Source of the DNA: CAZEVY01 sp964515555
GTDB lineage: Bacteria > Acidobacteriota > Terriglobia > Bryobacterales > Bryobacteraceae
Reading direction: 5' to 3'
Assembly: GCA_964515555.1 (NCBI GenBank)
Contig: CAZEVY010000033.1
Location: 1-46,555, forward strand
Length of the DNA stretch: 46,555 nt
The position numbers and the translations under genes were made by a program. The notes below the pieces were generated by a model. That model saw only the letters and a list, made by a program, of their open reading frames with translations, was not told the DNA's origin and did no database searches. Positions 38,192 to 46,369 of the stretch are shown here, piece by piece; position 1 is the first letter of the stretch; the number at the start of each line of letters is the position of its first letter.

Positions 38192-40518
38192 GGCAGGCCG
38201 CCCTCCTACTCCTCATCGTCCTTCCCGCCGCCGCACAGCGATTCGCGGCGAGCCCCGCGCTCGACCGCGTCGTCTCCGAGGCGCTCGAAAAGGAACAGGC
38301 GCCCGGTGCCGTCGTCATGGTGGGCCGTCGCGCCCGGGTGCTGCATCTCCGCGCCTACGGCTCGCGCGCCCTCGCGCCGTCGAAACTCCCCATGCGCGCC
38401 GACACCATCTTCGACGCGGCGTCGCTGACCAAGGTGGTCGCCACCACGTCGGCCATCATGAAGCTGTTCGAAGAGGGTCGTGTGCGCCTCGCCGACCGTG
38501 TCACCGAGTACCTGCCCGAGTTCCAGGGGGGACGCAGCGAGATCACCGTGCGTCACCTGCTGACGCACTTCTCGGGACTCCGCCCGGACGTCGACCTCGA
38601 CCCGCCCTGGAGCGGATACGAGACCGGCATCCAACTCGCGCTGATCGACAAGCCCGTCGCGCTGCCCGGCGAGCGATTCCTTTATAGCGACATCAACTTC
38701 GTGTTGCTCGGAACGATCGTCGAGAAGGTGACGGGGAAGTCGCTCGCGGCCTATGCGCGCGAGAAAATCTTCGCGCCGCTCGGCATGCGAAACACGACGT
38801 TCCAGCCGCCGGGCGCCTGGCGCACGCGCATCGCGCCCACCGAACATCTCCCCGGCGACCCCGAGCCGCTCCGCGGCGTCGTGCACGACCCGACGGCGCG
38901 TTACATGGGCGGCGTCGCCGGACACGCGGGCCTGTTCACCACCGCAGCCGATCTCGCGCGCTTCGCCGAGATGATGCTGGGGCGGGGCGCGCGGCGCGGC
39001 GTACGCATTTTCCAGCCGGCGACCGTCGAGAAGTTCACGACACCGCAGTCGCCGCCGAACCAGCCCATCCTGCGCGGCCTCGGCTGGGACATCGACTCGC
39101 AGTTTTCGTCGAATCGCGGCGAGCTGCTGCCGATCGGCTCCTACGGCCACACGGGATTCACGGGAACTTCGCTGTGGATCAGCCCTCAGACCGACACCTA
39201 CGTCATCGTCCTCGCCAACAGCGTGCATCCCGTGCGGCGGCCGGCAATATCGAGCCTGCGCGCGAGGGTGGCGACGGTCGTCGCCGCGGCGCTGAGCGTC
39301 GACACGCAGCGCGTCGCCATCACCGGATACAACGAGACGCTCGTGGGTCCGGGCGCGCGCCGCGCGGTCGCCCGCAATGCGCAGGTGCTCACTGGCCTCG
39401 ATGTGCTTGCCGCCGGGAACTTCGCCTCTCTCAAGGGCCAGCGCGTGGGGCTGATCACGAATCACACCGGCCTCAGCCGCGACAGGCGCCGCAACGTCGA
39501 CCTGATGCTGGCCGCGGGCGTCGACGTCAAGGCGTTGTTCAGTCCTGAACACGGGATCGCGGGGCGGGAAGATCACGACAAGATCGGCCACGCCCGGGAT
39601 GAAGCGAGCGGCCTGCCCATCTGGAGCCTCTACGAGGGGCCCAATCGCAAGCCGAGCGAGGACATGCTGCGCGATATCGACGTATTGGTTTTCGATATTC
39701 AGGATATAGGGGCGCGTTTCTACACATATCTGTGCACCATGATGAATGCCATGGAGGTTGCGGCCCGGCGCGGCATCGAATTCTGGGTGCTCGACCGGCC
39801 CAACCCAATCACGGGCGTACGCGTCGAGGGTCCGATGCTCGACCCGGCGCTCCAAAGCTTCGTCGGCTGCTTCGCGCTTCCGGTGCGGCACGGGATGACG
39901 CTCGGCGAGCTGGCGCGCATGATCGACGGCGAGCGCGGCTGGAAGACGAAGCTGCGCGTCGTCGAGATCAAGGGCTGGCAGCGCGGCGACTGGTTCGACT
40001 CCACGGGCCTGCTCTGGACGGACCCCTCGCCCAACATGCGCAACCTCGACGCGGCGCTGCTTTACCCGGGTGTGGCGCTGCTCGAATACTCAGCGGACTA
40101 CTCGGTCGGACGCGGCACGGACACGCCCTTCCAGTGGATCGGTGCGCCGTGGATCGACGGGCGCGCGCTGGCGGCCCACTTGAACTCGCGCTACATTCCC
40201 GGCGTGCGCGTCTACCCGGTGCGATTCACACCGGTGAAGCCGGCGCGGCTCGGCGGAGTTACGGTCGAAGGTGTTCGGTTTGTTGTCACCGACCGTGAGG
40301 CGCTGCACGCGGTGCGGCTGGGCGTCGAGATCGCCTCGGCACTGACGAAACTGTATCCCGGAAAGGTGAAGCTGGCCGCCAATGAGCGCCTGATCGGCAG
40401 CCGCGAGGTGATCGAAGCGATCGATAAGGGCGAGGATCCGCGCGCGATCCTGGCGCGGGAGCCGGATCATCTCAAGGAGTTCCTGGCGCTCCGCGACAAA
40501 TACCTTGTATATCGATAG
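38188..40518 (+). CDS. secreted fusion: serine hydrolase (beta-lactamase fold) plus NamZ/DUF1343 exo-N-acetylmuramidase
   Basis: 776 residues with a signal peptide (MRQAALLLLIVLPAAA). Domain 1, about 25-385, has the class C beta-lactamase/D-Ala-D-Ala peptidase motifs SLTK (Ser79, Lys82), YSDIN (166-170) and a His-Thr-Gly motif in YGHTGFTGT. Domain 2, about 400-776, is the DUF1343/NamZ type: LKGQRVGLITNHTG, FSPEHGIAGRED, DVLVFDIQDIGARFYTY and LDRPNPITG. NamZ releases N-acetylmuramic acid from the non-reducing end of muropeptides. Fusion with a peptidase-like serine hydrolase suggests joint peptidoglycan breakdown outside the cytoplasm. Followed 12 bp later by a second serine hydrolase. Confidence 0.9.
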   Translation: MRQAALLLLIVLPAAAQRFAASPALDRVVSEALEKEQAPGAVVMVGRRARVLHLRAYGSRALAPSKLPMRADTIFDAASLTKVVATTSAIMKLFEEGRVRLADRVTEYLPEFQGGRSEITVRHLLTHFSGLRPDVDLDPPWSGYETGIQLALIDKPVALPGERFLYSDINFVLLGTIVEKVTGKSLAAYAREKIFAPLGMRNTTFQPPGAWRTRIAPTEHLPGDPEPLRGVVHDPTARYMGGVAGHAGLFTTAADLARFAEMMLGRGARRGVRIFQPATVEKFTTPQSPPNQPILRGLGWDIDSQFSSNRGELLPIGSYGHTGFTGTSLWISPQTDTYVIVLANSVHPVRRPAISSLRARVATVVAAALSVDTQRVAITGYNETLVGPGARRAVARNAQVLTGLDVLAAGNFASLKGQRVGLITNHTGLSRDRRRNVDLMLAAGVDVKALFSPEHGIAGREDHDKIGHARDEASGLPIWSLYEGPNRKPSEDMLRDIDVLVFDIQDIGARFYTYLCTMMNAMEVAARRGIEFWVLDRPNPITGVRVEGPMLDPALQSFVGCFALPVRHGMTLGELARMIDGERGWKTKLRVVEIKGWQRGDWFDSTGLLWTDPSPNMRNLDAALLYPGVALLEYSADYSVGRGTDTPFQWIGAPWIDGRALAAHLNSRYIPGVRVYPVRFTPVKPARLGGVTVEGVRFVVTDREALHAVRLGVEIASALTKLYPGKVKLAANERLIGSREVIEAIDKGEDPRAILAREPDHLKEFLALRDKYLVYR

Positions 40519-40530
40519 AACGGTACCTCA

Positions 40531-41609
40531 ATGCGTCGAAGTTTTCTTCTACTACTCGCCGCTTGCGCGGCTTTCGCGGCCGACACCGCAAGACTCCGGG
40601 ACCAGATTCAGGAGATCCTCGCGAAACACAAGGTCCCCGGCGCCAGCGTGGCCGTCATCGATGGCTTCGGAGTCGTCTGGGCGGAGGGCTTCGGCTTGCG
40701 CGGGGCTGGAGCGCCCGATCCGGTCACGCCGGACACGCTCTTCCAGGCAGCTTCTATCAGCAAGCCGGTCGCGGCGGCCGCTGCGCTGCGACTGGTCGAG
40801 CAGGGCAAGCTATCGCTCGACGAAGACGTCAACGCGAAGCTTCGATCCTGGCGGGTTCCGTCGCACGAGTTCCAGAAACCCGTGACGCTGCGCGGCATCG
40901 TCGCACACAACGCCGGCCTCACGGTCCACGGCTTCCGCGGCTACGCCGAGGGCGAGGCCGTGCCGACACTACCCCAGTTGCTCGACGGCACGAAGCCGGC
41001 GAACTCAGCCGCGATCCGCGTCAATGTCGAGCCGGGAACGACCTGGCGATACTCGGGCGGCGGTTACTGCGTGTTGCAGCAACTGCTGCTCGACGTCACC
41101 GGCAAGCAGTTCCCCGCCCTGTTGCGCGAACTGGTGCTGGATCGCGCCGGCATGAAGCGCAGCACTTACGCGCAGCCGCTGCCGAAGCCTCGCGAGAAGG
41201 AAGCCGCCCTCGGCCACCGCGCCGATGGGAAGATCGTGGCGGGGCGCTGGCACCAGTATCCGGAGATGGCCGCCGCGGGACTGTGGACCACGCCCTCGGA
41301 CCTGGCGCGCTTCTTCATCGAATTGCAGCGCGCGATGGCCGGCAAGTCGCGGCGCGTGCTGTCGCCCGAGATGGCGCGGCGCATGACCGAAAACAGGCCG
41401 GCGATTACGGGCTCGGCGTGGGGCTGCAAGGCGAATTCTTCGGACACGGCGGCGCGAACGAAGGCTACCGTTGCCAGGCGCTCGCGCATCGCTCGAGCGG
41501 CCAAGGTGTCGTGGTGATGACCAACTCCGATGCCGGTGGGCGCGTCGGCCCCGAAGTGGTTCGCGCGGTCGCCGCGGTGTACGCGTGGAAGGACGTGCCG
41601 GGCCGGTAA
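40531..41609 (+). pseudogene. secreted serine hydrolase with a one-base frameshift
   Basis: Signal peptide MRRSFLLLLAACAAFA, then a beta-lactamase-fold domain: SISK (Ser75, Lys78), RYSGGGYCV. The frame starting at 40531 runs into a meaningless Ser/Ala/Arg tail and stops at 41517. The frame -1 base resumes the family sequence (DYGLGVGLQGEFFGHGG, then VVMTNSDAGG) and ends at 41609. The junction is the A-run 41390-41393: one more A would read Thr-Glu-Lys-Gln-Ala-Gly-Asp-Tyr. The lost part includes the third active-site motif GHGG. Repaired length would be about 359 residues. It may be a true mutation or an assembly error. Confidence 0.85.
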
Positions 41610-41626
41610 GCGGGCCGCGACGGCGC

Positions 41627-41632
41627 TACGAT
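41627..41632 (+). promoter_or_regulatory. -10-like TACGAT, leaderless arrangement
   Basis: TACGAT ends 8 bases before the ATG at 41641. Confidence 0.35.
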
Positions 41633-41640
41633 AGGACTCT

Positions 41641-42921
41641 ATGTCCACCGACAACCGCCGCGACTTCCTGAAATCCGCCGCTCTGACGGCCTCCCTGTTC
41701 ACGGGTGCGGTGCGAGGCGCCAACGAGCGCCCGCGAATCGCCCACATCGGGATGGGCAGAATGGGACGCTCCAACCTCGGCGTCGCGCTGAAGCAGGAGA
41801 ACGTCGAGAACGTCGCCGTCTGCGACGTCTACGAGCCGCACCTCAAGCAGGCCGTCGACATCACAAAGGGGCAGGCCAAGGGAGTCCGCGACTTTCGCGA
41901 GATTCTCGCCGACCGCTCCATAGACATCGTCTGCATTTCGACGCCCGACCACTGGCACGCCTACATGACCGTGGAAGCCTGCAAGGCCGGCAAGGACGTC
42001 TACGTCGAGAAGCCCATCTGCGTCACTGTCGAGGAAGGACAGAAGATGGTCCAGGCGGCGCGCAAGTACAACCGCGTCGTGCAGGCCGGCACGATGCAGC
42101 GGTCGGGCACGCACTTTCAGCAGGCCTGCGAGATCGTGCGCTCGGGCAAGCTCGGCAAGATCGCCTTCGTGCGCACATGGAACTACGGCAAGATGCCGAA
42201 GGAGGGCATCGGCGCGCCCGCCGACGGCGAGCCGCCCGCCGATCTCGACTGGGACATGTGGCTCGGCCCGGCGCCCAAGCGCGCGTTCAATGCGAACCGG
42301 TTCGGGGTCGACCCCAAGCAGTTTTCTCACTTCCGATGGTTCTGGGACTACGCCGGCGGTATGATGACCGACTGGGGCGTCCACTGGCTCGACATCGTGC
42401 AGATGGCCTTCGAGGAGACCATGCCCACGGTGATCACCGCAGTCGGCGGTAAGTACTGGCTCACCGACAATCGCGAAACGCCGGACACCTTGCAGGTGAC
42501 CTACGAGTATCCTGGCTTCATCTGCACGTATGAGAACCGTTACTCGAACGCGCAGTCGATGTTCGGCAAGTCCGGCGGGATTCTCTTCCACGGAACCGAA
42601 GCGACGCTGTTCGTCGACCGCAGCGACTACCGCATCGTGCCGGAGCGCGGGTCGGCGCTCGCCGAGGAGACGGTGAAGCAGTCGAACAACTCCAACATGG
42701 CGCACTGGGCGAATTTCCTTCAGTGTGTGCGGACGCGCCAGCGGCCGATCTCGGACATCGAAGTCTGTCAGCGCTCGACAACGACGTGCCTGCTCGGCAA
42801 CGTCGCGCTGCGCAGCAAGCTTCGTGTCGACTGGGACGCCCAGCGCTGGACCACGGTGCAGGCCGAAGCGCGGCGGTACCTGTCGCGCAAGGACCGGTCC
42901 CCCTGGAAGCTCAGCGTATAG
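41641..42921 (+). CDS. Tat-exported Gfo/Idh/MocA-family oxidoreductase
   Basis: 426 residues. The Tat signal reads STDNRRDFLKSAALTASL. Then a Rossmann start (RIAHIGMGRMGRSNLG), DIVCISTPDHWHAYM, the EKPIC motif (conserved Lys) and DWGVHWLDIVQMAF with the likely catalytic His. Exported members of this family (with tightly bound cofactor, as in glycoside-processing oxidoreductases) are abundant in Acidobacteria and Planctomycetes and act on sugars; the substrate here is unknown. The gene is followed by a PLP enzyme 27 bp later. Confidence 0.9.
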   Translation: MSTDNRRDFLKSAALTASLFTGAVRGANERPRIAHIGMGRMGRSNLGVALKQENVENVAVCDVYEPHLKQAVDITKGQAKGVRDFREILADRSIDIVCISTPDHWHAYMTVEACKAGKDVYVEKPICVTVEEGQKMVQAARKYNRVVQAGTMQRSGTHFQQACEIVRSGKLGKIAFVRTWNYGKMPKEGIGAPADGEPPADLDWDMWLGPAPKRAFNANRFGVDPKQFSHFRWFWDYAGGMMTDWGVHWLDIVQMAFEETMPTVITAVGGKYWLTDNRETPDTLQVTYEYPGFICTYENRYSNAQSMFGKSGGILFHGTEATLFVDRSDYRIVPERGSALAEETVKQSNNSNMAHWANFLQCVRTRQRPISDIEVCQRSTTTCLLGNVALRSKLRVDWDAQRWTTVQAEARRYLSRKDRSPWKLSV

Positions 42922-42948
42922 CGCGCCTACACTGAAGTCGGAGGACCC

Positions 42949-44193
42949 ATGCCCGACTCCAAGCACCCGGCGCACGTGCGCCCGACCACCGCCATTCTCA
43001 CGCGCGGCTTCGACCCCAGCCTGTCGGTCGGCGCCGCGAGACCCGCCGTGTTTCGCAGCTCGACCTACGTCTTCACCAGCCCCGAGGCCGCCGAGCGCGC
43101 CTTTCTGGTCGCCGGCGGCCGCAGCCGCGCCGCCGAGGGCGAGAGCATCGACCTGATCTACGCGCGCATCAATCACCCCAACGCGGAGATTCTCGAGGAC
43201 CAGGTTGCGCCGCTCGAGACCGGCGCGCGCGCCGCCGCCGTCTTCAACAGCGGCATGGCGGCCATCACCACGGCGCTGTTCACCTTCACACGCCCCGGCG
43301 ACCGCATCGTCTACACCGTGCCGGTCTACGGCGGCACGCAGCATTTCATCCACGAGATGCTGGAGCCCTGGGGCGTCCGCGGGGTCGCCGTCCACGCGGG
43401 CCGCTCACGCGAGCTCGAAGACGCCATCGCGAACACGGAGAACCTCCGCGCCGTTCTTATTGAAACGCCCGCGAATCCGACCATGGTGATGACCGATATC
43501 GGCTCGGCCGTGCGCGCCTGCGAGCGCCGCGACCCGCGCCCCTTGGTGATGGTCGACAACACATTCCTCGGCCCGGCGTTCCAGCATCCGCTGGGAATCG
43601 GCGCGGACCTGGTGCTGTATTCGGCGACCAAGTATCTCTCGGGATTCAGCGACATGATCGCCGGCGTGGCGCTGGCGCGCGATCCGGACCTGATCGCACG
43701 CATGAAGCAGAGCCGCATCATGTTCGGCAACATCCTGCCGCCCGACGAATGCTGGCTGCTCGACTCGCGCCTGCCCACCGTCACCCTGCGCATGAATCGC
43801 GCCAGCAAGAACGCCCAGCGCATCGCCGAGAAGATCGCCTCGCACCCGCGCGTCCACCGCGTCCTCTACCCGACGCTGTTCGACGATCCCGAGCAGATCC
43901 GCATCCGCGATGCGCAGTGCGACTATCCCGGCGCGCTGCTTACCCTTGACCTGGGTTTCAAGGCGGCGGCCTTCGATTTTCTGCGCAATCTCCACATCGC
44001 GCGCAACGCCGTATCGCTCGGCGGCGTCGAGACGCTCGCCTGTCACCCCAAGACGACGACCCACAGCGCCTGGTCGGAGGAGGAACTCGCGGCGGCGGGC
44101 GTCACCGATGGGCTGGTGCGCGTCTCGGTCGGCATCGAGGACTGGCGCGACCTGCTGGCCGACTTCGAGCAGGCGCTCGAGCACGCCCGTTGA
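42949..44193 (+). CDS. Cys/Met-metabolism PLP-dependent enzyme (cystathionine gamma-synthase/methionine gamma-lyase type)
   Basis: 414 residues. PLP-binding Lys228 is in YSATKYLSG; other fold-type-I features are YARINHPN (71-78), FNSGMAA (phosphate-binding, 100-106) and VDNTFLGPA (Asp203). Members interconvert homocysteine, cystathionine and methionine or cleave methionine; the exact reaction cannot be fixed, and the family also has O-acetylhomoserine sulfhydrylases. GGAGG six bases before the ATG. TACACT at 42928-42933 may be its own -10 box, so it need not depend on the upstream oxidoreductase. Confidence 0.9.
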   Translation: MPDSKHPAHVRPTTAILTRGFDPSLSVGAARPAVFRSSTYVFTSPEAAERAFLVAGGRSRAAEGESIDLIYARINHPNAEILEDQVAPLETGARAAAVFNSGMAAITTALFTFTRPGDRIVYTVPVYGGTQHFIHEMLEPWGVRGVAVHAGRSRELEDAIANTENLRAVLIETPANPTMVMTDIGSAVRACERRDPRPLVMVDNTFLGPAFQHPLGIGADLVLYSATKYLSGFSDMIAGVALARDPDLIARMKQSRIMFGNILPPDECWLLDSRLPTVTLRMNRASKNAQRIAEKIASHPRVHRVLYPTLFDDPEQIRIRDAQCDYPGALLTLDLGFKAAAFDFLRNLHIARNAVSLGGVETLACHPKTTTHSAWSEEELAAAGVTDGLVRVSVGIEDWRDLLADFEQALEHAR

Positions 44194-44206
44194 TTCGCGC
44201 CCGAAT

Positions 44207-45517
44207 CTACTTCGAGTAGCGCAACACTTCGGAGGCGATCCGCACGAAGGCCTGGTTCAACTCGGCGGCGGTCGGCGCGAAGACGTAAAGGCCCGTCGGC
44301 TTGGTGGAGTCGTAGATGGGGCTCGCCACGTCGTTCGACACCCGTTGCAGCAGCTCGTGCTCGGCCTGACCGGCGCCGCCCAGTCCGATCGCATACACCA
44401 CCACCGAGATCGAGGAATCGAGGACACGGTTGCGGATGCGGATGCCGGCGTCGTTCACCGCATTGATGGCGGCGTTGTTCATGTTCTGCGAGTAGCCATT
44501 GTCGGTGCGCACCTTTCCGGCGTAGGGGCCAGACGGGTAGGTGCTGATCGGCTTCCAGCCGTACATCGAGTTGCCGTACAGATCGGTGTCGGGGTAGTAG
44601 GGCACGTCTTTGTGCACGTCGCTGGCATTGGAGCGGAAGTAGCAGTCGACCGACCTAACGGGATTCAACAGCGAGCCTACGAAGCCGGTCGGTTTGGCGA
44701 GCACCGTCGTATCGTCTGTCACTGGAATCGGAGGGGCGTCCTTTTCGTACACGCCCTCACGTCCGCTGCTGTCGGCCGCGATCCAGCCGGTATACCGCTG
44801 CTTTGACGGGTCCCAGCCGGCGCTGGTGTACGGCTTGCCCTTGCTGAAGTCGTAGCAGTGGCTCTTGCCCGTCGGCGCCGTGCTCGTGAGGGCCGTCTTG
44901 ACCGGGAAGGAGGCGGTGATGGCGTTCGGGATGCCGTCGGTGAACAGGAGGATGACGTTGAGCGCACCGGGCTCCTTCAGCTTCGCCAACTCAACGTAGC
45001 CGTTCCAGAGGGCCTGCGCCGTGCCCGTCCACCCGGTGCAGTTGATGCCCGAGATTACGTTGGTGAGCGTCGGACTGGAGCTCTTGAAGTACAGGTTAGG
45101 AGAGTAGTCCACCCGGAACGATCCGCCGTAGGTGATCATCCCGATGCGGTCGCGCTCGTTGGCGAAGAGATTCACGAACGACGTCGACGCCGCGATCAGG
45201 TCGTCACAGGCGCCGGCGGATTCCATCGAGCCGGAACGGTCGAGCACCATCATCACGTTGACGTCGCGCCGGGACGCCGTTCCGATCGTGCTGACGTTGG
45301 TGTTGGTCAGACCGAGCAGCCGCATGAAGTACGTCGGCGCGGCGACGTTGGCGGTCACGGTAACCGTCCGCGTCCGGTATTGCGACTCGTCCAGNNNNNN
45401 NNNNNNNNNNNNNNNNNNNNNNNNNNNNNNNNNNNNNNNNNNNNNNNNNNNNNNNNNNNNNNNNNNNNNNNNNNNNNNNNNNNNNNNNNNNNNNCGCGAA
45501 CGGCTTCGTCGTTGCAT
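44207..45517 (-). CDS. vWA-domain TadG-like pilus-assembly protein (interrupted by gap)
   Basis: The start at 45517 (MQRRSRSR) follows GGAGG, 12 bases away, and then runs into the gap. After the gap comes a strand-rich linker (VTVTANVAAPTYFMRLLGL) and a von Willebrand A domain with the MIDAS motif DRSGSM, a later Thr in WTGTAQALW and Asp in LFTDGIPN. A final segment ends ELNQAFVRIASEVLRYSK. This is the layout of TadG, whose N-terminal TadE-like helix must lie in the missing sequence. Probably membrane-anchored, periplasmic. Two TadE-like genes lie upstream on the same strand. Confidence 0.85.
   Translation of the reverse strand: MQRRSRSXXXXXXXXXXXXXXXXXXXXXXXXXXXXXXXXXXLDESQYRTRTVTVTANVAAPTYFMRLLGLTNTNVSTIGTASRRDVNVMMVLDRSGSMESAGACDDLIAASTSFVNLFANERDRIGMITYGGSFRVDYSPNLYFKSSSPTLTNVISGINCTGWTGTAQALWNGYVELAKLKEPGALNVILLFTDGIPNAITASFPVKTALTSTAPTGKSHCYDFSKGKPYTSAGWDPSKQRYTGWIAADSSGREGVYEKDAPPIPVTDDTTVLAKPTGFVGSLLNPVRSVDCYFRSNASDVHKDVPYYPDTDLYGNSMYGWKPISTYPSGPYAGKVRTDNGYSQNMNNAAINAVNDAGIRIRNRVLDSSISVVVYAIGLGGAGQAEHELLQRVSNDVASPIYDSTKPTGLYVFAPTAAELNQAFVRIASEVLRYSK
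45395..45494. other. assembly gap, 100 N, inside the vWA gene
   Basis: Exactly 100 N. The missing coding part should hold the N-terminal membrane helix and the Ala-rich segment of TadG-like proteins, about 100 residues or more. Confidence 0.95.
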
Positions 45518-45622
45518 TCCCTCGGTTTTCCTCCGGGTCCGACGGTGCAGGTGGGGTGCCACGCACTCCAGCCGCAACCCATTGAATTGCCGGGATCGTC
45601 GAATCCGGCTGGGGAGACGGCC

Positions 45623-45659
45623 GGGACAGCCTGTCACTGTCTGGGACAGTTTGTCCCAG
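45623..45659. repeat. tandem imperfect palindromes (GGGACAGNNTGTC)
   Basis: GGGACAGCCTGTCAC (45623-45637) and GGGACAGTTTGTCCC (45643-45657) match at 12 of 15 positions, period 20 bp. The second copy extends to a perfect 8-bp stem CTGGGACA-GTT-TGTCCCAG (45641-45659). They lie in the 220-bp space between the TadE-like and vWA genes; the rest of that space shows no gene. Could be a REP-type element, a transcript-processing hairpin or a regulator site. Confidence 0.55.
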
Positions 45660-45737
45660 GCCCGGGCGCGGGCGCCTGTCCGCAGGAATCCTCAGCGCAT
45701 CGTCGGCCCAAACTCGTTGCGACCGCCCGGTCGGCGA

Positions 45738-46367
45738 TCAGAAGATGGTTCGAGAGTAGACCGCCGTGCTGGGGTAGAGTCCGGGAAAACTCCAGTCCGG
45801 CGACGAGAAGTAGGCTTCGGAGGCATATGCCAGCTCGCCCGCGGTCAAAGGGAGCAGTCCGGAAAAGCCGGTGGCGACGAGCTGGCTGTCGACAATGTAG
45901 TCGGCCGGCGCGATATCGCCGCTCGGCGAAACGAACTTCGCGGGCGGAGTACCGAAGTCGCTCTTGCGCATCGACGCGTTGCCAATCACTATGCGTTGCG
46001 TGATGACCGCTTTGTTGTAGTTCGGGCACGCGCCGATCGAGAAGCCGGCCGACTGGCACTCGGTCGCGCCGATGAACTGTATGCGGCTGAGAATCACCAC
46101 ACCCTGTCCGCCGGTCCTCGTCATGCCGAGGCCGTCGGCTAGTCTCACGATGAGATCCTGATTGCCGGGCATCGAAAAGTCGACCTGCCGTACGTACATG
46201 TGCCCCGCGTCACGGCTGACCTGCGTGCCCTGGATGCTGCGGCTCAGGTTCATGCCGACATTGACGGTCCCCAACAGCAGGGGAACCAGCAACAGCGACA
46301 CCAGCGCAAACTCGACGACGGCATTGCCGCGCCGCCCGCGTTTCTCTGCCCGCCTGCGTTTCATCAT
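45738..46367 (-). CDS. TadE-like pseudopilin
   Basis: 209 residues from the first of two adjacent ATG codons (46367). A basic start (MMKRRRAEKRGRR) precedes GNAVVEFALVSLLLVPLLL: Gly, then Glu at +5 and a hydrophobic helix, the TadE/prepilin cleavage signature. The rest is a beta-rich periplasmic domain with two Cys (ATECQSAGFSIGACP). TadE-like proteins are minor pseudopilins of the Tad pilus, made beside TadG. Its start is 2 bases after the stop of another pseudopilin-like gene, so they are in one transcript. Confidence 0.85.
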   Translation of the reverse strand: MMKRRRAEKRGRRGNAVVEFALVSLLLVPLLLGTVNVGMNLSRSIQGTQVSRDAGHMYVRQVDFSMPGNQDLIVRLADGLGMTRTGGQGVVILSRIQFIGATECQSAGFSIGACPNYNKAVITQRIVIGNASMRKSDFGTPPAKFVSPSGDIAPADYIVDSQLVATGFSGLLPLTAGELAYASEAYFSSPDWSFPGLYPSTAVYSRTIF

Positions 46368-46369
46368 CG

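Noticed and set aside
41390..41393. Programmed ribosomal frameshift in the serine hydrolase
   Set aside because: The site GAAAAC is not a known slippery heptamer with a stimulator, and the shift would have to be +1-type at high efficiency; a mutation or assembly error is simpler.
41626..43395. 589-codon minus-strand frame
   Set aside because: Antisense to the Gfo/Idh/MocA and PLP enzyme genes; no recognisable domain.
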